Translations under genes and position numbers: made by a program
Origin: Bacteroidota bacterium
GTDB taxonomy: Bacteria > Bacteroidota > Ignavibacteria > Ignavibacteriales > Melioribacteraceae
Length of the DNA: 64,000 nt
NCBI GenBank assembly: GCA_023397505.1
Contig: JAEWUC010000003.1
Location: 496,001-560,000, forward strand
Direction of reading: 5' to 3'
Shown: in pieces, positions 26,124-35,093 of the stretch
Layout: the number at the start of each line of letters is the position of its first letter
How positions within the stretch are numbered: the stretch's first letter is position 1
The notes under the pieces: generated by a model
Seen by the model: the letters and a program-made list of their open reading frames with translations, nothing else
The model's database searches: none
Told to the model about the DNA's origin: nothing

Positions 26124-27374
26124 CTATTGAATATTTAATTTGTCGTATTCAACATAATTGTCGTAAGATGATGTGATAACCTTTTCGCCTTCTTTCAAAC
26201 CTTCAAGTACTTCGTAGTAGAGAGGGTTTTGTCTCCCGATTTTTATACTTCTTCTTTCGGCAATGCTTCCGGAATTATTAACAACAAATATCCATTGCCC
26301 GCCAGTGGTTGAATAAAATCCTCCGCTTTCAACAAGAATTGCATCCGTCAAACCTCCAAGTTGTAATTTAACATGAACAGTTTGACCTCTGCGTATTCCT
26401 TTCGGCTGTTTGCCAAGGAACATCATATCAACATAAAATCTTCCGTTTGTAACCTGCGGGTAAACTGTTTTTATTTTCAGAATAAAATTCTTGTTATCAA
26501 ATTCATATTCGCCGGTTTGTCCTTCGCGAATTCTTGAGATGTAATGCTCGTCAATTTCAACGCGTACTTTGAATGAATCGATATTATCAATTTGTCCCAA
26601 CCGGAATCCTGAACCAACCGACTGCCCAATCTCGCAGTTCAATGATGTTAATTGTCCTTTAATCGGCGCGCGGACAGTCAGGTTTGCAAGTTGTTCTTCA
26701 ACAAGCGATAAATATCTTTTCGACATTTCAATATCCATGTCGCCTTGTTGAACAAGCTGCATCAATGTAAGCGAATCTCTTTTCAATGCTTCAAGCAATA
26801 AGTGCTTGCTTTCAATTGTTGTTTCGTAAGTGTCTTTGCTGTTTTCATATTCAATTTTGGAAATCATTCCTTTTTCAAAAAGAGCTTTGTTGTTTTTATA
26901 AATCTTTGACTGGTTGAGTAATTCAAGGTTAAGATTTAAAAGCTGGTTTTGCCTGTTAAGCAAGTTTTGTTCAAAAGTAAGTTTGGTTTGGCGGGACATA
27001 CTCTGCGCCTGCAAAAAATTCGACTGCGTACTCATTACAGATAAAGACAACTGTGGGTTGTCAAGTTTTATAATCGGGTCGCCGGGTTTTAACATTGCGC
27101 CTTCTTCAACAAATTTTTGCAAAACTTTTCCGCCGTCTGAAAGATCGAGGTAAAAAGTTTCAATCGGCTCAACTGTTCCCGTAACCGGAATGTATTCTTG
27201 AAACGGTGCTCTTTTTACTTCAGTGATTGTTATTCTATCTTTTTCAACGTTTAATTTGCTGCTGCTGTCGCTGAAGATGAAAATGTAAAGCGAGAATAAA
27301 ATAAACAGAGATGATGCCGATAAAATTATTATTCTCTTTGTCGTCCACTTTTTCTTTTCGATTATGCGATCCAT
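26124..27374 (-). CDS. HlyD/MacA-type membrane fusion protein
   Basis: 416 residues. A basic N terminus and one helix (about 14-33) anchor it in the inner membrane. VTGTVEPIETFYLDLSDGGKVLQKFVEEGAMLKPGDPIIKLD is the split lipoyl/biotinyl domain (shown in parts: VTGTVEP, then VEEGAMLKPGDP). A long heptad-rich hairpin spans about 115-230, then the second lipoyl half VRAPIKGQLTSLN, a beta-barrel and a membrane-proximal domain ending GLKEGEKVITSSYDNY. It would link the permeases to an outer-membrane channel, which is not encoded in the window. It is the first gene of the operon, and a divergent control region lies directly upstream. Confidence 0.9.
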   Translation of the reverse strand: MDRIIEKKKWTTKRIIILSASSLFILFSLYIFIFSDSSSKLNVEKDRITITEVKRAPFQEYIPVTGTVEPIETFYLDLSDGGKVLQKFVEEGAMLKPGDPIIKLDNPQLSLSVMSTQSNFLQAQSMSRQTKLTFEQNLLNRQNQLLNLNLELLNQSKIYKNNKALFEKGMISKIEYENSKDTYETTIESKHLLLEALKRDSLTLMQLVQQGDMDIEMSKRYLSLVEEQLANLTVRAPIKGQLTSLNCEIGQSVGSGFRLGQIDNIDSFKVRVEIDEHYISRIREGQTGEYEFDNKNFILKIKTVYPQVTNGRFYVDMMFLGKQPKGIRRGQTVHVKLQLGGLTDAILVESGGFYSTTGGQWIFVVNNSGSIAERRSIKIGRQNPLYYEVLEGLKEGEKVITSSYDNYVEYDKLNIQ

Positions 27375-27498
27375 GATTCTTCACTTTTTTTTTCGCTAAA
27401 TATTCAATCATCATGCCGGAAGAAAAGCCAATCAAAATTCGCTTTTTATCTAATTTTCAAACAAATTTATTAAATAAGTGTTCGGAGACGGTCACTGG

Positions 27499-27514
27499 TG
27501 TACGAATTCGTACA
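27499..27514. promoter_or_regulatory. 16-bp perfect palindrome, candidate enhancer site of the divergent operons
   Basis: TGTACGAATTCGTACA is a perfect palindrome in the 248-bp space between the exporter operon and its regulator. Its centre is about 95 bp upstream of the start point predicted from the -24/-12 element at 27577-27590 and about 130 bp before the fusion-protein ATG. This is where NtrC-type activators bind. The assignment to the response regulator at 27623 is an inference. Confidence 0.55.
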
Positions 27515-27574
27515 ATTAATTATGATTTTGCTTATGTTGAATCCGGCAATTTTTAGATAAATCATATTTTTGAT

Positions 27575-27590
27575 TTGGCATTATAAATGC
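27575..27590 (+). promoter_or_regulatory. Candidate sigma-54 (-24/-12) promoter of the regulator gene
   Basis: TTGGCA then seven bases and TGC: GG at 27577-27578 and GC at 27589-27590 are separated by exactly the ten bases sigma-54 requires. Transcription would begin near 27602, about 20 bp before the ATG of a sigma-54 activator, which fits autoregulation. The element is also an inverted repeat (GGCATT/AATGCC), so a protein-binding site is an alternative. Confidence 0.55.
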
Positions 27591-27622
27591 CGATTAGAAT
27601 TGAATAACTGAAAGAGAAATGA

Positions 27623-28996
27623 ATGATTTACAAACCCAAAATACTTGTAGTTGACGATAACGAAGATATTTTGCTTTCGATAAAATTGCTTTTAAAGGGA
27701 AGTGCATCAATAATTATTACAGAGAAAGATCCAAACCGTTTGCCGGAATTATTAAACGGCGAAACTTTTGACGTGATTTTTTTGGATATGAATTTTTCCG
27801 GCGACACAACAAGCGGGCAGGAAGGGTTTTTTTGGCTGAAAGAAATTTTAAAAGTTGACCCGCAAGCCGTTGTAATTTTGATAACCGCTTTCGGAGATGT
27901 TGACACTGCAGTTAAAGCAATTAAAGAAGGCGCAACTGATTTTGTTTTGAAACCATGGCAGAATGAAAAATTACTTGCAACATTTTCTTCAGCTTGCAGA
28001 CTGCGTGATTCCCGAATCGAACTGGATAAAATAAAAACCCAGCATCATTTTATAAACAGACTTTCGGAAAGCGGATTTGCGGAAATCATCGGCGTTTCCG
28101 AACCTATGCAAAAAGTTTTTCAAACAATCACTAAAGTTGCCGATACCGACGCGAATGTCTTAATACTCGGTGAGAACGGCACGGGCAAAGAATTAGTAGC
28201 GCGTGCGCTTCATAAAAATTCCAAACGCGGCGGCGAAGTTTTTGTAAATGTTGATATCGGCTCTTTATCACAAACTCTTTTCGAAAGCGAACTATTCGGC
28301 TATGTTAAAGGCGCTTTCACAGATGCGAAAGACGACCGGCCCGGGCGATTTGAAATTGCTAACGGCGGAACTCTTTTTCTTGACGAGATTGGAAATATTC
28401 CTCTCGAACTCCAATCAAAATTATTGACTGTAATTCAAAATAAAGAAGTTGTACGGCTCGGCTCAAATAAACATATCGGGATTGACATTAGGTTAATCTG
28501 CGCGACGAACATTCCTATTTACGAAAGAGTAGCCGAAAATAAATTCCGGCAGGATTTGCTTTACAGAATTAACACTGTGGAAATTCAACTTCCGCCGCTA
28601 CGCGAACGCAAAGGCGATATACCGATAATAGCCGAACACTTTCTTTCATTATTTAAAAGGAAATACAACAAGCCGAATTTATTCATCGACGAACAGACAA
28701 TGAGAAAATTTGAAACATATGCCTGGCCCGGCAACATCCGCGAGCTTCAACACGTGATCGAACGAAGCGTTATTCTTTGCGAATCCGACGCAATATGCCC
28801 CGCCGATATTTATTTCAACATAAACTCGTCAAAAAGCAGCAGCGAAGAAATCGACACATTTAATCTTGATGAAGTTGAGAGGAAAATTATTCAAAAAGCT
28901 TTGCTTAAATTTGAAGGCAATGTTTCCAAAGCCGCGAAAGAACTAGGTCTAACGCGCACATCTTTATATAGAAGAATGGAAAAGCATGGGTTATAA
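27623..28996 (+). CDS. Sigma-54-dependent response regulator (NtrC/AtoC type)
   Basis: 457 residues in three domains. The receiver (1-120) has the acidic pair Asp11-Asp12, phospho-acceptor Asp55 in FLDMN and the Lys in LKPW. The AAA+ domain (about 150-385) has Walker A GENGTGKE, Walker B GTLFLDEIG and an arginine-finger region (FRQDLLYRIN). A Fis-type helix-turn-helix at the end reads NVSKAAKELGLTRTSLYRRMEKHGL (in two parts: KAAKELGLTRTSLYRR). The sigma-54 contact loop is GAFTDA rather than GAFTGA. It overlaps the kinase gene by 11 bp and is divergent from the exporter operon, its probable target. Confidence 0.93.
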   Translation: MIYKPKILVVDDNEDILLSIKLLLKGSASIIITEKDPNRLPELLNGETFDVIFLDMNFSGDTTSGQEGFFWLKEILKVDPQAVVILITAFGDVDTAVKAIKEGATDFVLKPWQNEKLLATFSSACRLRDSRIELDKIKTQHHFINRLSESGFAEIIGVSEPMQKVFQTITKVADTDANVLILGENGTGKELVARALHKNSKRGGEVFVNVDIGSLSQTLFESELFGYVKGAFTDAKDDRPGRFEIANGGTLFLDEIGNIPLELQSKLLTVIQNKEVVRLGSNKHIGIDIRLICATNIPIYERVAENKFRQDLLYRINTVEIQLPPLRERKGDIPIIAEHFLSLFKRKYNKPNLFIDEQTMRKFETYAWPGNIRELQHVIERSVILCESDAICPADIYFNINSSKSSSEEIDTFNLDEVERKIIQKALLKFEGNVSKAAKELGLTRTSLYRRMEKHGL

Positions 28997-30332
28997 ATTG
29001 AGTAATTTCAGAATACAAACCACCGCAAGAATTTTATTAATTACCATCAACATTTTTTTCATTTTTCATTTCTATAATATATCGGAAATAATATTAGTTG
29101 TTTTATTTGTTGCGACGCTCATTGTCCAAATAATTTATTTGATAAAGTATATCGATATATCCAACCGCAACGTAGTAAGTTTTTTACAAGGAATTAACTA
29201 TTCGGATTTTTCTCAAAACCTTTCGATTTCCAATCTTGGAAAATCATTCGAAGAACTTTCGCTTGAAATGAACAAAGTTCTGAATAACTTTAAAAATGCT
29301 CGATTGGAAAAAGAAGAAAGTCTGCGCTATCTCGAAACAGTTATCGATCATGTCGGCATCGGATTAATTTCCTTCAACTCCAAAGGCGATGTTGAATTAT
29401 TGAACCGCGCGGCAAAGAAAATATTGAAAATTCACCATCTTAAAAATTTATCTTCGCTCGATAAAATAGGCAGTGGTTTGGGAAGATTTCTTTTTCAAAT
29501 TACTCCGGGCACAAAAAGCACATTTAAATTTTCCGACAGCGGCGAAGTAATTCAATTAAGTATTTTCAGCACCGGCTTCCGAATGAAAAATCAAGATCTA
29601 AAATTGATTTCGCTTTATAACATTCAACCTGAATTGGAAGAAAAGGAAATTGAAGCATGGCAAAAATTAATCCGCGTACTCACACACGAAATTATGAATT
29701 CGATTACTCCCATTTCTTCACTAGCAGCCACTGCAAATAATATTTTGAAAAATACTGATACGAAACGCGAAATCAGTCAGGATACAATTACAGATATTAA
29801 CGATGCGCTAGATACAATTCAAAAACGCAGCGACGGATTAGTTAATTTTGTTAATAAGTTCCGCGATATTTCTAAAATCTATAAACCGAATTTTCAACAG
29901 GTAAAAATTAGCGAGTTGTTTTATAGAATTAGGCTGCTTGTTGAATCAATTTCATCCAATGGAAAAATTAATTTTTCTATTTCAATCCAGCCGGAAAATT
30001 TGGAAATAACTATTGACCCGGATTTAATTGAGCATGTTTTAATAAATCTTATAAAAAATTCAATTCAAGCAATCGCGGATTCTGAAAATGGAATAATCAA
30101 ACTCTCCGCAGAAATTAATGAACGCGGTAAAGCCGTAATAAAAATTATTGACAACGGACCGGGGATTTCCGAAGAAATTATTGACCGTGTTTTCGTTCCA
30201 TTCTACAGCACCAAGAAAGAAGGTTCCGGCATCGGTCTGAGTATTTCGCAAAGCATAATCCGCGCCCACAATGGAAGTATGTCTGTTCAATCTACTCCGA
30301 ACGAGGAAACTGTTTTTACAATTGTTTTTTAA
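28986..30332 (+). CDS. Sensor histidine kinase, partner of the sigma-54 regulator
   Basis: 448 residues. Two membrane helices near the N terminus (about 14-31 and 34-52) have almost no loop between them, so it probably senses within or at the membrane. A HAMP/PAS-like linker (PAS about 115-215, IDHVGIGLISFNSKGDVELLN) follows. The H-box LTHEIMNSITPI carries phospho-acceptor His234, and the catalytic domain has N-box NLIKNSIQAI, G1 DNGPGIS and G2 GSGIGLSIS. The ATG lies inside the end of the regulator gene, so the two are translationally coupled. The signal may be envelope stress or the exported compound; this is inferred. Confidence 0.92.
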   Translation: MGYKLSNFRIQTTARILLITINIFFIFHFYNISEIILVVLFVATLIVQIIYLIKYIDISNRNVVSFLQGINYSDFSQNLSISNLGKSFEELSLEMNKVLNNFKNARLEKEESLRYLETVIDHVGIGLISFNSKGDVELLNRAAKKILKIHHLKNLSSLDKIGSGLGRFLFQITPGTKSTFKFSDSGEVIQLSIFSTGFRMKNQDLKLISLYNIQPELEEKEIEAWQKLIRVLTHEIMNSITPISSLAATANNILKNTDTKREISQDTITDINDALDTIQKRSDGLVNFVNKFRDISKIYKPNFQQVKISELFYRIRLLVESISSNGKINFSISIQPENLEITIDPDLIEHVLINLIKNSIQAIADSENGIIKLSAEINERGKAVIKIIDNGPGISEEIIDRVFVPFYSTKKEGSGIGLSISQSIIRAHNGSMSVQSTPNEETVFTIVF

Positions 30333-30635
30333 TTTATTCAACCTTTTAACTAGATAAAGACAACGGCTCTTTTTTCAAAAAAATTCAATTCTTTTTATTG
30401 TTTTAATTGACAAAGAATTCCTATCTGAATATTTTGTGAGCGGATATATAAGTCCTTTATCTTATTTTTAAAGAGCTTTTCTCAAAACTAAAAAAACATG
30501 CTTTTGGGAAAATTCTGAAAGTTTCAAAATGAATAAATATCTTAAAATTTCTTTGGAACGTTACAATAGAATTTAAGCATGATTTTTGCTTTAGCATATA
30601 TTTTTGTATCATAACAAATAATATCCGGAGTTTAA
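30333..30635 (+). promoter_or_regulatory. Upstream region of the cytochrome cluster, with a possible sigma-70 promoter
   Basis: No gene was seen here. TTGACA at 30407-30412 and TATTTT at 30430-30435 are 17 bp apart, a reasonable housekeeping promoter about 200 bp before the first cytochrome start. This would leave a long AT-rich leader. No terminator was found after the kinase gene, so read-through from the regulator operon is possible. Confidence 0.35.
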
Positions 30636-33077
30636 GTGACTTCATATAAATTTCTGCACACTTCAAAAATTTTTTCCGTTTTTCTATTCCTTATTATTAC
30701 CCTAATTTTTTCTCAGTTATCAGCTCAGGATTTTAATTGCGCCGACTGCCACGAAGTTTCTATAGAAAAATCAGTTCATAATGGTATTATTGAATGCGCG
30801 GATTGTCATGCAGATGTAAAAGACGAAGGACATATTGAAGCAGGTGTAAAGAAAGTTAATTGCGGCACTTGCCATGAAGATAAAATGGCTTTGCAGGAAA
30901 AAGATATTCATCACAGATTAAAAACGCGAGTAAAGAATCCGCCTAAATGTGTAACCTGCCACGGCTCCCATGAAATTCAAACTGCGCCTACGACAAGTCA
31001 ATTAAAAGTAAAAGAGATTTGTTCGAAGTGTCACTCATCAATGACTCTCGCAGGAAATTTTCACAAAGCCGAAATGATTTCTGAAAACAGATGTTATACT
31101 TGTCATAAAAGCGTAAATGTTAAAATCAACCTTCCTTCTTCGGTTCATAAAAATTTAGTTTGTTCGGATTGCCACACTAATTTTAACCGGTTCATGACAG
31201 ATCACTCGGTCAATCTAAAGAAAACACAAATTGCTGATTGTTCGCAGTGCCATTCCGAAATTGCAAAAACACACCGTGAAAGTATACATGGAATTGCATT
31301 GCGCGAAGGAGTTGATGAAGCCGCAAACTGCTGGGATTGTCACGGTTCGCACGATGTTAAACATGTAAAGAATGAATCGAGCTTGGTTCATCCAAAAAAC
31401 ATTTCCACTACTTGCGCCAATTGCCACGATAATCCCGAACTCGCGAAAAAATTTGGTTTCAGTATTCCGAATCCCGGCAAACGCTACATGAATTCTGTTC
31501 ACGGGCAATTAAACAAAAATGGAAATTCCGATGCCGCAACATGCAGCGCATGTCATGGAACCCATGATATTAAAAATAAAGTTCAACCCGGTTCAAAAAT
31601 TTCTACTTTTAATGTGCCGGAACTTTGCGGGCAATGCCATGCAAAAGAAGCCGAAGAATACAAACAATCGATACACTGGATTAGGGCAAAGAAAGGTTAT
31701 AGAGAAGCTCCCGTTTGCGATGACTGCCACAGCGAACACGGAATTCAAGCTATAAGTGTTGTAAACCAGCGCGAAGCCGCCAGGAAATTGCAGGAAGAAA
31801 CTTGTATAGTTTGTCATCAAAATCCACGCATTGCTGAGAGATTTGGACACACCGGCGATCAAGCAAAAATGTACCAGGATAGTTATCATGGTTTGGCTGT
31901 AATGCGCGGTGATAAAGATGCGGCAATGTGCGTTGATTGCCACAGTGTTCATAAAATTTTACCGCAGGATCATCCCGAATCTTCCGTCAGTCAAAATAAT
32001 GTTACAGCTACATGCCAAAAATGTCATGCAGAAGCAACACCGGTATTTTCGCAAAGCTATTCTCACCAAACTCAAAACGAGACCGCCGCTAAAATTGAGA
32101 ATATAGTTTCCAACATTTATTTCTGGATGATAATTTCTATCATAGGCGGAATGGTTCTTCATAATCTTTTGATTTTTACTTATGAAATCAAGAAGAAGCG
32201 AAACCGTCAACTTGGCGAAATTACAATTCCAAGATTTACAAAAAATGAAGTTGTTCAACATCTATTGTTATTAACATCTTTTATTATACTTGCAATCACC
32301 GGGTTTGCATTAAAATATAATCAAAGCTGGTGGGCGGAAATGTTATTGAATTTTGGAATGACCGAAACTGCGCGGCAATATACTCACAGAATTGCTGCTG
32401 TTGTAATGATTTCCGTCGGACTTTACCACATATTTTATTTGTTATTGACTGCGCGAGGAAGAGATGTGTTATTTAATTTATTGCCAAGATGGAGCGATGT
32501 AATTGAAGCGCGCGACAACATTCTATACTATTTACGGATCAATAAAACAAAACCGAAATTTGACAAATACGATTACACCGAAAAAGCAGAATACTGGGCT
32601 TTGATTTGGGGAACTATAGTTATGGGAATAACCGGATTTATTTTATGGTTCCCTACAATTGTAGGAAATTGGGCCCCGACATGGTTAATTAAAGTCAGCG
32701 AGTTAATTCATTTTTACGAAGCAATTCTTGCTTCCTTAGCAATTCTAGTTTGGCATTGGTTTTTTGTGATTTTCCACCCGCATGAGTACCCGATGAGTTT
32801 AACCTGGATGGACGGCAAGATGACGCTGCACACATACCGCCATCACCACGAGAAACATTTTAGAAGAGTGGTTTTAGAATGGAAAGAGTACAAAGCAGGT
32901 AAAAGAGATTTGAAGAAAGTAAGTAATTCAACAATATTATTTACTTCAACTTTGGAGAAGAACGGGTTAAATCCCGAAGCAATTATTGATGCAGAACTTT
33001 CAAGCGATCCCGAATTAAGAGCTTGGCTTGAAAATAAAATGAACCCGGTTGTTGATGAACCAGGTAAGGATTTTTAA
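30636..33077 (+). CDS. 16-haem c-type cytochrome with C-terminal cytochrome b-type membrane domain
   Basis: 813 residues from a GTG start (CCGGAG seven bases ahead). A signal/anchor segment (about 12-30) is followed by 16 CxxCH motifs between about 35 and 470, an exported multihaem domain. From about 490 there are roughly five membrane helices with well-placed histidines (HRIAAVVMISVGLYHIFY, ELIHFYEAILASLAILVWHW), resembling the diheme cytochrome b of formate dehydrogenase gamma or b561 proteins. A His-rich cytosolic tail (TYRHHHEKHFRR) follows. This combination can take electrons from the quinol pool and pass them to periplasmic haems, or the reverse. It is the first gene of the cytochrome cluster and probably its inner-membrane entry point. 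Confidence 0.9.
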   Translation: MTSYKFLHTSKIFSVFLFLIITLIFSQLSAQDFNCADCHEVSIEKSVHNGIIECADCHADVKDEGHIEAGVKKVNCGTCHEDKMALQEKDIHHRLKTRVKNPPKCVTCHGSHEIQTAPTTSQLKVKEICSKCHSSMTLAGNFHKAEMISENRCYTCHKSVNVKINLPSSVHKNLVCSDCHTNFNRFMTDHSVNLKKTQIADCSQCHSEIAKTHRESIHGIALREGVDEAANCWDCHGSHDVKHVKNESSLVHPKNISTTCANCHDNPELAKKFGFSIPNPGKRYMNSVHGQLNKNGNSDAATCSACHGTHDIKNKVQPGSKISTFNVPELCGQCHAKEAEEYKQSIHWIRAKKGYREAPVCDDCHSEHGIQAISVVNQREAARKLQEETCIVCHQNPRIAERFGHTGDQAKMYQDSYHGLAVMRGDKDAAMCVDCHSVHKILPQDHPESSVSQNNVTATCQKCHAEATPVFSQSYSHQTQNETAAKIENIVSNIYFWMIISIIGGMVLHNLLIFTYEIKKKRNRQLGEITIPRFTKNEVVQHLLLLTSFIILAITGFALKYNQSWWAEMLLNFGMTETARQYTHRIAAVVMISVGLYHIFYLLLTARGRDVLFNLLPRWSDVIEARDNILYYLRINKTKPKFDKYDYTEKAEYWALIWGTIVMGITGFILWFPTIVGNWAPTWLIKVSELIHFYEAILASLAILVWHWFFVIFHPHEYPMSLTWMDGKMTLHTYRHHHEKHFRRVVLEWKEYKAGKRDLKKVSNSTILFTSTLEKNGLNPEAIIDAELSSDPELRAWLENKMNPVVDEPGKDF

Positions 33078-33261
33078 AATACAATCGTTCATAAAAAGAT
33101 TGTTCTTTATTAAGTAATTTTTGAAGGCAATTAAAATTAATAAAAAGACATTATTGCCTTTTAGTTCTTATTCGTCTATATTCAAATAGGATATTTAACT
33201 GCATTTTGTACTTTGAATTAGTTGAAAATAAATTTTCTTATAAACTTCAGGAGGTAATGAA

Positions 33262-33804
33262 ATGATACGCAATCTAATTTTCACATTAGGAATTTTCGTA
33301 ATAGCATATTTGGTGATCCCCTCCAGCACATATGCTCAAAACAAATTCGAAGGAACTCAGGTTTGCGGTGTTTGCCATAAAACCGAAAAACAAGGACAGC
33401 AATTAAAAATTTGGCAGGACAGCAAGCATGCAAGCGCATATAAAACTCTTCAATCGGCAGAAGCAAAAAAATTATCACCGGATGTTGACCCGGTAAAAAA
33501 TCAAAATTGTTTGAAATGTCATGTCGCAGGTGCTGGTCTCGATGCATCTCACTTCGGCGCAAAATTTAAAGTTGAAGACGGCGTACAATGCGAAGCTTGT
33601 CACGGTGCAGGTTCTGCATACAAATCTCTTAAAGTTATGAAGAGCCGTGATGAGTCTGTTAAAAACGGTTTAGTAGTTTGGAAAGACAAAGCCGAAATTA
33701 AAGCCGACTGTGTTAAATGTCATAATTCCGAAAGCCCGACATTCAAAGAATTCGACTTTGAAAAAATGTGGGCTAAAATTGCTCATCCGGTTCCGAAAGG
33801 ATAA
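33262..33804 (+). CDS. Periplasmic tetrahaem cytochrome c (cytochrome c554-like)
   Basis: 180 residues with a signal peptide ending in TYAQ. There are four CxxCH sites (CGVCH, CLKCH, CEACH, CVKCH). The pattern VCGVCHKTEKQG...WQDSKHASAY...GVQCEACHGAG is typical of the cytochrome c554/c-prime-like family that shuttles electrons in the periplasm. A very strong AGGAGG site suggests high expression. It lies 184 bp after the membrane cytochrome and 14 bp before the beta-barrel gene, so it probably carries electrons between the inner-membrane protein and the outer-membrane part. Confidence 0.9.
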   Translation: MIRNLIFTLGIFVIAYLVIPSSTYAQNKFEGTQVCGVCHKTEKQGQQLKIWQDSKHASAYKTLQSAEAKKLSPDVDPVKNQNCLKCHVAGAGLDASHFGAKFKVEDGVQCEACHGAGSAYKSLKVMKSRDESVKNGLVVWKDKAEIKADCVKCHNSESPTFKEFDFEKMWAKIAHPVPKG

Positions 33805-33818
33805 TCTACAGAGGGAAA

Positions 33819-35087
33819 ATGAAAAAGATATTTTTCGCAATTTTGTTTGTGGGTATGCCGTTGATGATCTTTTCTCAGAATCTCAACGGCAGATTCACAT
33901 CATCATTCTACACCTTCGAAAGATATAATTCCGCAAACGACTCCGAAACTTTTTTGAGAACATATCAAGCGCTCAACGCAAATTTTAATTACAATAAAGT
34001 TTCTTTAAGAACAAGATTGAACTTCGAAAGCAATATCGGAAACGCTTTGGATAACGACCCGCGTTTAAGATTCTACAATCTTTATCTTGAAGCGAGAGAT
34101 ATTTTTGATCTTGTTACCGTTAAAGTCGGAAGGCAGCCGTTATTTACTCCGGTTGCGGGCGGGTTATTCGACGGTGCAAATGTTAAAATAAAGTATTCCG
34201 GTTTTTCACTTTCGGGATTTTACGGTGGAAATGTTCCGGCATATCAAAAGTTGGAATTAACCGACGACCTTGATAATGATTACGTTCTCGGCGGAAGATT
34301 CGAAGCTAACGCAATCGAAAATTTGCGCGTTGGAATAAGTTATATTGACAAAAATTTTAAACCGCTTGATCACAACTCCTACCGTTTGGATGAAAATTTA
34401 GACCCGGTTACGGTTATTGTACTTTCTAAATCAAACCAGTATAAATATTTATCAGCCGATGCCGGATATTCAATCGCTTCCCTTTTGGATATTAATACCC
34501 GGTACGAATACGATTTGAATTTTGAAGTTACATCCAAATTTGAAGTTGACGGACGAGTAAGCGTAACCGACCATCTCGGCGTTAATCTTTATTATAATTA
34601 CCGTGAACCAAGAATCCGCTACAATTCAATCTTCTCTGTTTTCAACTATGGTAATACACAAGAATATGAAGGCGGCATGGATTATAAACTTTCCAATGAA
34701 TTTACCGTGTTCGGGAAATTCGGTTATGTAGAATACGACAACGACAATTCTTCAAGAATCACCGTAGGCACAACAACAAAATACGGAAGTTTAAGCTACC
34801 GAAAGAACACGGGCTATGCCGGTGAAATGGACGCAGTTTCAATTTACTCCGCTCATTCTTTTATGGAAGGATTTATTACTCCTTCTATCGGAATAGCTTT
34901 CACAAATTATAAGCTTTCAAAAGATTCCGAGACGAACAATATTACCTCGCTGCTAGCCGGAATTAATGTTCGTCCTTGGAACAGATGGTCGTTCGATCTT
35001 CAAACTCAGTATTTCGACAACAAGATTTACAAAAATGATTTCAGATTGCTTTTCAAAGTAAATCACTGGTTTAATACTAACTTTTAG
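33819..35087 (+). CDS. Outer-membrane beta-barrel protein of the cytochrome cluster
   Basis: 422 residues with a signal peptide (MKKIFFAILFVGMPLMIFSQ). The rest alternates polar and aromatic residues in many 10-12-residue strands (for example YNKVSLRTRLNFES, YLSADAGYSIASLLDINTRY, WSFDLQTQYFDNK) and ends in NTNF, a terminal aromatic as in outer-membrane barrels. No family is named with certainty; it is porin-like. Set between periplasmic and other multihaem cytochromes, it is the best candidate for the sheath of a porin-cytochrome conduit. It has no haem motif. GAGGG precedes the ATG, and the next cytochrome starts 6 bp after its stop. Confidence 0.75.
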   Translation: MKKIFFAILFVGMPLMIFSQNLNGRFTSSFYTFERYNSANDSETFLRTYQALNANFNYNKVSLRTRLNFESNIGNALDNDPRLRFYNLYLEARDIFDLVTVKVGRQPLFTPVAGGLFDGANVKIKYSGFSLSGFYGGNVPAYQKLELTDDLDNDYVLGGRFEANAIENLRVGISYIDKNFKPLDHNSYRLDENLDPVTVIVLSKSNQYKYLSADAGYSIASLLDINTRYEYDLNFEVTSKFEVDGRVSVTDHLGVNLYYNYREPRIRYNSIFSVFNYGNTQEYEGGMDYKLSNEFTVFGKFGYVEYDNDNSSRITVGTTTKYGSLSYRKNTGYAGEMDAVSIYSAHSFMEGFITPSIGIAFTNYKLSKDSETNNITSLLAGINVRPWNRWSFDLQTQYFDNKIYKNDFRLLFKVNHWFNTNF

Positions 35088-35093
35088 AACTAT

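Noticed and set aside
27415..27429. TTGGCTTTTCTTCCGGCA on the minus strand as a sigma-54 promoter for the exporter operon
   Set aside because: GG and GC are 11 bases apart instead of the strict 10, so it is not called; a promoter for this direction is still expected in the region.
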